Assembly: GCA_051953655.1 (NCBI GenBank)
Contig: JBQCIO010000349.1
Coordinates: 1-7,737, forward strand
Direction of reading: 5' to 3'
Origin: JBQCHF01 sp051953655
Lineage (GTDB): Bacteria > Actinomycetota > Actinomycetes > Motilibacterales > Motilibacteraceae
DNA: 7,737 nucleotides
The position numbers and the translations under genes were made by a program. Positions 5,935-7,737 of this stretch are shown one piece after another (within the stretch, counting starts at the first letter, position 1; each line of letters starts with the position of its first letter). The notes beneath the pieces are model-generated. The model ran no database searches. It saw only the letters and a list, made by a program, of their open reading frames with translations, and had not been told where the DNA came from.

Positions 5935-6393
5935 TCAGGACGCGGCGAGCTGGCGGCGGACCTCCGCCGCCACCCGGCCGCCCTCGGCCCGGCCGGCCAC
6001 CTTCGGCGTCACCGCCTTCATGACCTGACCCATCGCCGACGGCCCGCCGGCGCCGGTCTCGGCGACCGCGGCGGCGACCAGGGCGGCCAGCTCGTCGTCG
6101 CCGAGCTGGGCCGGCAGGTAGCCCTCGAGCACCCCGAGCTCGGCCCGCTCCCGCTCGGCCAGCTCGGCCCGGCCGGCGTCGTCGTAGGCGGTGGCCGCCT
6201 CGCGCCGCTTCTTGGCCTCCTTGCCGAGCACGGCGACGACGTCGGCGTCGGACAGCTCGCGGGCGGTCTTGCCGGCGACCTCCTCGGTGGTGACGGCGGC
6301 CAGCGCCATCCGGAGGGTGGCCGAGCGCAGCTCGTCGCGGGACTTGATCGCGCCGGTGAGGTCGGACTGGAGCTGCTCCTTGAGGGTGGCCAT
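5935..6393 (-). CDS. GatB/YqeY-domain protein
   Basis: This 152-residue soluble protein begins MATLKEQLQSDLTGAIKSRD and ends in a conserved segment with MGQVMKAVTPKVAGRAEGG. The N-terminal helical block (residues 3-35), the Lys/Arg/Glu-rich middle and the MGxVMKAV-P-V-GRA-G motif are typical of YqeY proteins. These resemble the tRNA-binding tail of the amidotransferase subunit GatB. Their role is not established; a link to tRNA-dependent amidation is inferred from homology only. The start at 6393 has AGGA 7 nt upstream; a longer frame from 6492 would translate the tandem repeats and is rejected. It converges with ponA2 across only 22 bp with no clear terminator, so overlapping transcripts are likely. 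It is divergent from the phosphoesterase gene. Confidence 0.88.
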   Translation of the reverse strand: MATLKEQLQSDLTGAIKSRDELRSATLRMALAAVTTEEVAGKTARELSDADVVAVLGKEAKKRREAATAYDDAGRAELAERERAELGVLEGYLPAQLGDDELAALVAAAVAETGAGGPSAMGQVMKAVTPKVAGRAEGGRVAAEVRRQLAAS

Positions 6394-6400
6394 GGGGCCA

Positions 6401-6404
6401 TCCT
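6401..6404 (-). promoter_or_regulatory. Ribosome-binding site of the YqeY gene
   Basis: AGGA on the minus strand (GCAGGA if extended to 6406) lies 7 nt before the ATG at 6393 and supports this start over the longer reading frame. A second purine run (GGAGGGG) lies further upstream. Confidence 0.5.
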
Positions 6405-6452
6405 GCCCCTCCGGCCCTTCTGGTGCCGCGGGGGCCGGCGGCTGGGGCGGGT

Positions 6453-6504
6453 CGTCGGATGCCCACGTCGGATGCCGACGTCGGATGCCCACGTCGGATG
6501 CCAG
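6453..6504. repeat. Four tandem 13-bp repeats, unit CGTCGGATGCCCA
   Basis: Units lie at 6453-6465, 6466-6478, 6479-6491 and 6492-6504. Units 1 and 3 are identical, unit 2 changes one base (GCCGA for GCCCA), and unit 4 ends AG instead of CA. The eleven-base core CGTCGGATGCC is unbroken in all four. The unit 2 change makes a 10-bp palindrome CCGACGTCGG (6475-6484) at the unit 2/3 junction. The array sits between the divergent starts of the YqeY gene and the phosphoesterase gene. It could be a cluster of protein-binding sites, an unusual promoter element or a slippage-prone minisatellite; the sequence alone does not decide. Confidence 0.9.
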
Positions 6505-6533
6505 GCGCGGGCCCGCCGTGTGAGCATGGGCCG

Positions 6534-7436
6534 GTGCGCACGCTCCACCACGTACCGTCCCGGCTCGGCGCGGTCGCCGGGCTGACCGCGGCCGCCGCCG
6601 CGGCCGGGCTCGGCTACGCCGCCGGCGTCGAGGTCCGCTCGTTCCGGCTGCGCCGGGCCACCGTGCCGGTGCTCGCTCCCGGCCAGCGCCCGCTGCGGGT
6701 GCTGCACCTGTCCGACCTGCATCTGGTGCCCGACCAGCGGCGCAAGCGGGCCTGGGTGCGTTCGCTGGCCGCGCTCGAGCCGGACCTCGTCGTCGACACC
6801 GGCGACAACCTCGCCCACCGCGAGGCCGTGCCGGCCGTGCTCGACGCGCTCGGCCCGCTGCTGGAGCGCCCCGGCGCGTTCGTCATGGGCAGCAACGACT
6901 ACTACGCGCCGGTGCGCAAGAACCCGGCGCGCTACCTGCTCCCGGACGACGGCCGGCGCAGCCACGGCGGCTACCTGCCGTTCGAGGACCTGCGCGACGC
7001 CCTGCTGTCGGCCGGCTGGGTGGACCTGGACAACGCCCGGGCGCGGCTCAAGGTGGACCACCGCGAGATCGACCTGGTCGGCACCGACGACGCCCACCTG
7101 CACCGCGACCGCTACGAGCCCGCACCCGCCGACGCCGGCGCGGACCTGCGCCTGGGCGTCACGCACGCCCCCTACCGCCGGGTGCTCGACGCGATGTCGG
7201 CCGACGGCTACGAGCTGATCCTCGCCGGGCACACCCACGGCGGTCAGCTGCGCGTCCCCGGCGTCGGCGCCCTGGTCACCAACTGCGACCTGCCCCGCGG
7301 GCAGGCCCGCGGGGTGTCCCGCTGGGGATCGTCCTGGCTGCACGTCTCGGCCGGGCTGGGCACCTCGCCCTACGCCCCGGTCCGCTTCGCCTGCCCGCCC
7401 GAGGCCACGCTGCTCACGCTGGTGGCGCGGGACTGA
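6534..7436 (+). CDS. Membrane-anchored metallophosphoesterase (calcineurin-like)
   Basis: This 300-residue binuclear-metal phosphoesterase has a hydrophobic Ala/Gly-rich N-terminal segment (about 13-32) that probably anchors it in the membrane. The catalytic motifs follow in order: SDLHL (60-64, D61 and H63), TGDN (89-92), GSND (119-122, the family's usual variant of GNH), THAP (210-213) and GHTHGG (232-237). All metal ligands appear present. Substrate is unknown; related proteins include YkuE-like enzymes and Rv3683, which follows ponA2 in M. tuberculosis. The chosen GTG start at 6534 gives a normal N-terminus. Earlier in-frame ATGs at 6459 and 6498 lie inside the tandem repeats. No good Shine-Dalgarno sequence or TANNNT box precedes the GTG, so the start is less certain than the gene. 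Confidence 0.9.
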   Translation: MRTLHHVPSRLGAVAGLTAAAAAAGLGYAAGVEVRSFRLRRATVPVLAPGQRPLRVLHLSDLHLVPDQRRKRAWVRSLAALEPDLVVDTGDNLAHREAVPAVLDALGPLLERPGAFVMGSNDYYAPVRKNPARYLLPDDGRRSHGGYLPFEDLRDALLSAGWVDLDNARARLKVDHREIDLVGTDDAHLHRDRYEPAPADAGADLRLGVTHAPYRRVLDAMSADGYELILAGHTHGGQLRVPGVGALVTNCDLPRGQARGVSRWGSSWLHVSAGLGTSPYAPVRFACPPEATLLTLVARD

Positions 7437-7443
7437 GCCGCCA

Positions 7444-7460
7444 CGTCCGCCTTCCGGACG
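7444..7460 (+). terminator. Small hairpin after the phosphoesterase gene
   Basis: CGTCCG (7444-7449) pairs with CGGACG (7455-7460) around a 5-nt loop, starting 7 nt after the stop codon. The stem is short and no T-run follows, so it may only be a weak terminator or 3'-end stabiliser. Confidence 0.4.
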
Positions 7461-7509
7461 CTGTGACCTTCCGCCGCGTACCGGTTTCCCGGCGGGGCTC
7501 CCGGTCGGC

Positions 7510-7515
7510 TATCCT
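7510..7515 (+). promoter_or_regulatory. -10 box (TATCCT) of the tRNA-Pro promoter
   Basis: TATCCT fits TANNNT and lies 12 nt before the mature tRNA 5' end, giving a leader of a few bases. The -35 window (TTCCCG at 18 bp) is poor. The tRNA is therefore probably its own transcription unit. Confidence 0.5.
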
Positions 7516-7527
7516 CAACGAGCCTGA

Positions 7528-7601
<74 letters not shown>

Positions 7602-7620
7602 CTCGCGATGGTCAGACAGA

Positions 7621-7653
7621 AAGGCCCCGGCTGGTTTTCCAACTCGGGGCCTT
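7621..7653. terminator. Bidirectional hairpin terminator after tRNA-Pro
   Basis: AAGGCCCCG (7621-7629) pairs perfectly with CGGGGCCTT (7645-7653). Inside, TGG (7632-7634) pairs with CCA (7639-7641) around a TTTT loop. The plus strand continues CTTCTG and the minus strand continues CCTTTCTGTCT, so each side has a short pyrimidine/T-rich tail. It lies between the tRNA and the convergent gene at the right edge and can serve both. Confidence 0.8.
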
Positions 7654-7676
7654 CTGCGTGTGCGGCACGCCGTGTC

Positions 7677-7737
7677 TCACGCCGTCGGCTCGCCCGTTTC
7701 CTTCTCGACGTCGGGCGTCTCGTTGTCCGGGTCCTTC
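7677..7737 (-). CDS. C-terminal end of an unidentified protein (partial)
   Basis: On the minus strand a frame enters at the window edge and ends with TGA at 7679-7677, giving the last 19 residues KDPDNETPDVEKETGEPTA. The acidic, polar composition and G/C-ending codons look like a disordered tail of a real actinobacterial protein. The terminator at 7621-7653 stands 23 bp beyond the stop, where one would be expected. Too little is visible to name a family, and a chance open frame cannot be excluded. Confidence 0.45.
   Translation of the reverse strand, partial: KDPDNETPDVEKETGEPTA

Noticed and set aside
6453..6504. The tandem repeats as a CRISPR array
   Set aside because: Units are 13 bp and directly abutting, with no spacers and no cas genes nearby.
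6394..6533. Longer starts for the YqeY protein (6492) and phosphoesterase (6423, 6459, 6498) that translate the 13-bp repeats
   Set aside because: The repeat is read in different frames on the two strands, the added residues do not resemble the families, and the downstream starts give standard N-termini.

Overview
The window looks like chromosomal core DNA of a very GC-rich actinomycete. The evidence is strong G/C bias at codon third positions, a WhiB-family regulator, a PASTA-tailed class A penicillin-binding protein, SD-less genes with a TANNNT box placed for leaderless transcription, and a tRNA with no encoded CCA. Geodermatophilaceae (Blastococcus, Geodermatophilus, Modestobacter) is my best guess, but that is inference. 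I see no transposase, integrase, phage gene, CRISPR array or toxin-antitoxin pair.

Layout. 1-133 (-): 5' end of a small DUF4177-type protein. 134-217: a compact divergent promoter region. 218-2520 (+): two overlapping ArsA/Get3-family ATPase genes (BagA/BagB type). 2521-2804: a gene-free convergent spacer with two strong hairpins. 2805-3113 (-): a WhiB4/WblA-type iron-sulfur regulator. 3114-3455: a long divergent spacer. 3456-5912 (+): a bifunctional peptidoglycan synthase of PonA2 type. 5935-6393 (-): a GatB/YqeY-domain protein. 6394-6533: a divergent spacer with four tandem 13-bp repeats. 6534-7436 (+): a membrane-anchored metallophosphoesterase. 7528-7601 (+): tRNA-Pro(CGG), followed by a bidirectional hairpin terminator. 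7677-7737 (-): probably the C-terminal end of another gene.

The order DUF4177 / ATPase A / ATPase B / whiB4 / ponA2 / metallophosphoesterase matches, from memory, the Mycobacterium tuberculosis block Rv3678A-Rv3679-Rv3680-Rv3681c-Rv3682-Rv3683, here with yqeY between ponA2 and the phosphoesterase. Such conservation across distant actinomycete families suggests a functional neighbourhood: a Get3-like ATPase pair that may handle membrane proteins, a redox-responsive regulator, and an envelope peptidoglycan synthase. The functional link is inference.

The clearest non-coding signals are three TANNNT boxes each exactly 7 nt before a start codon (two divergent at 141-146 and 205-210, one at 3443-3448), and the 13-bp tandem repeat array at 6453-6504, which lies in a divergent promoter region with no TA dinucleotide and so no conventional -10 box. 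I see no obviously new multi-gene system. The best leads are the repeat array, the leaderless promoter geometry, and the odd P-loop of the second ATPase.
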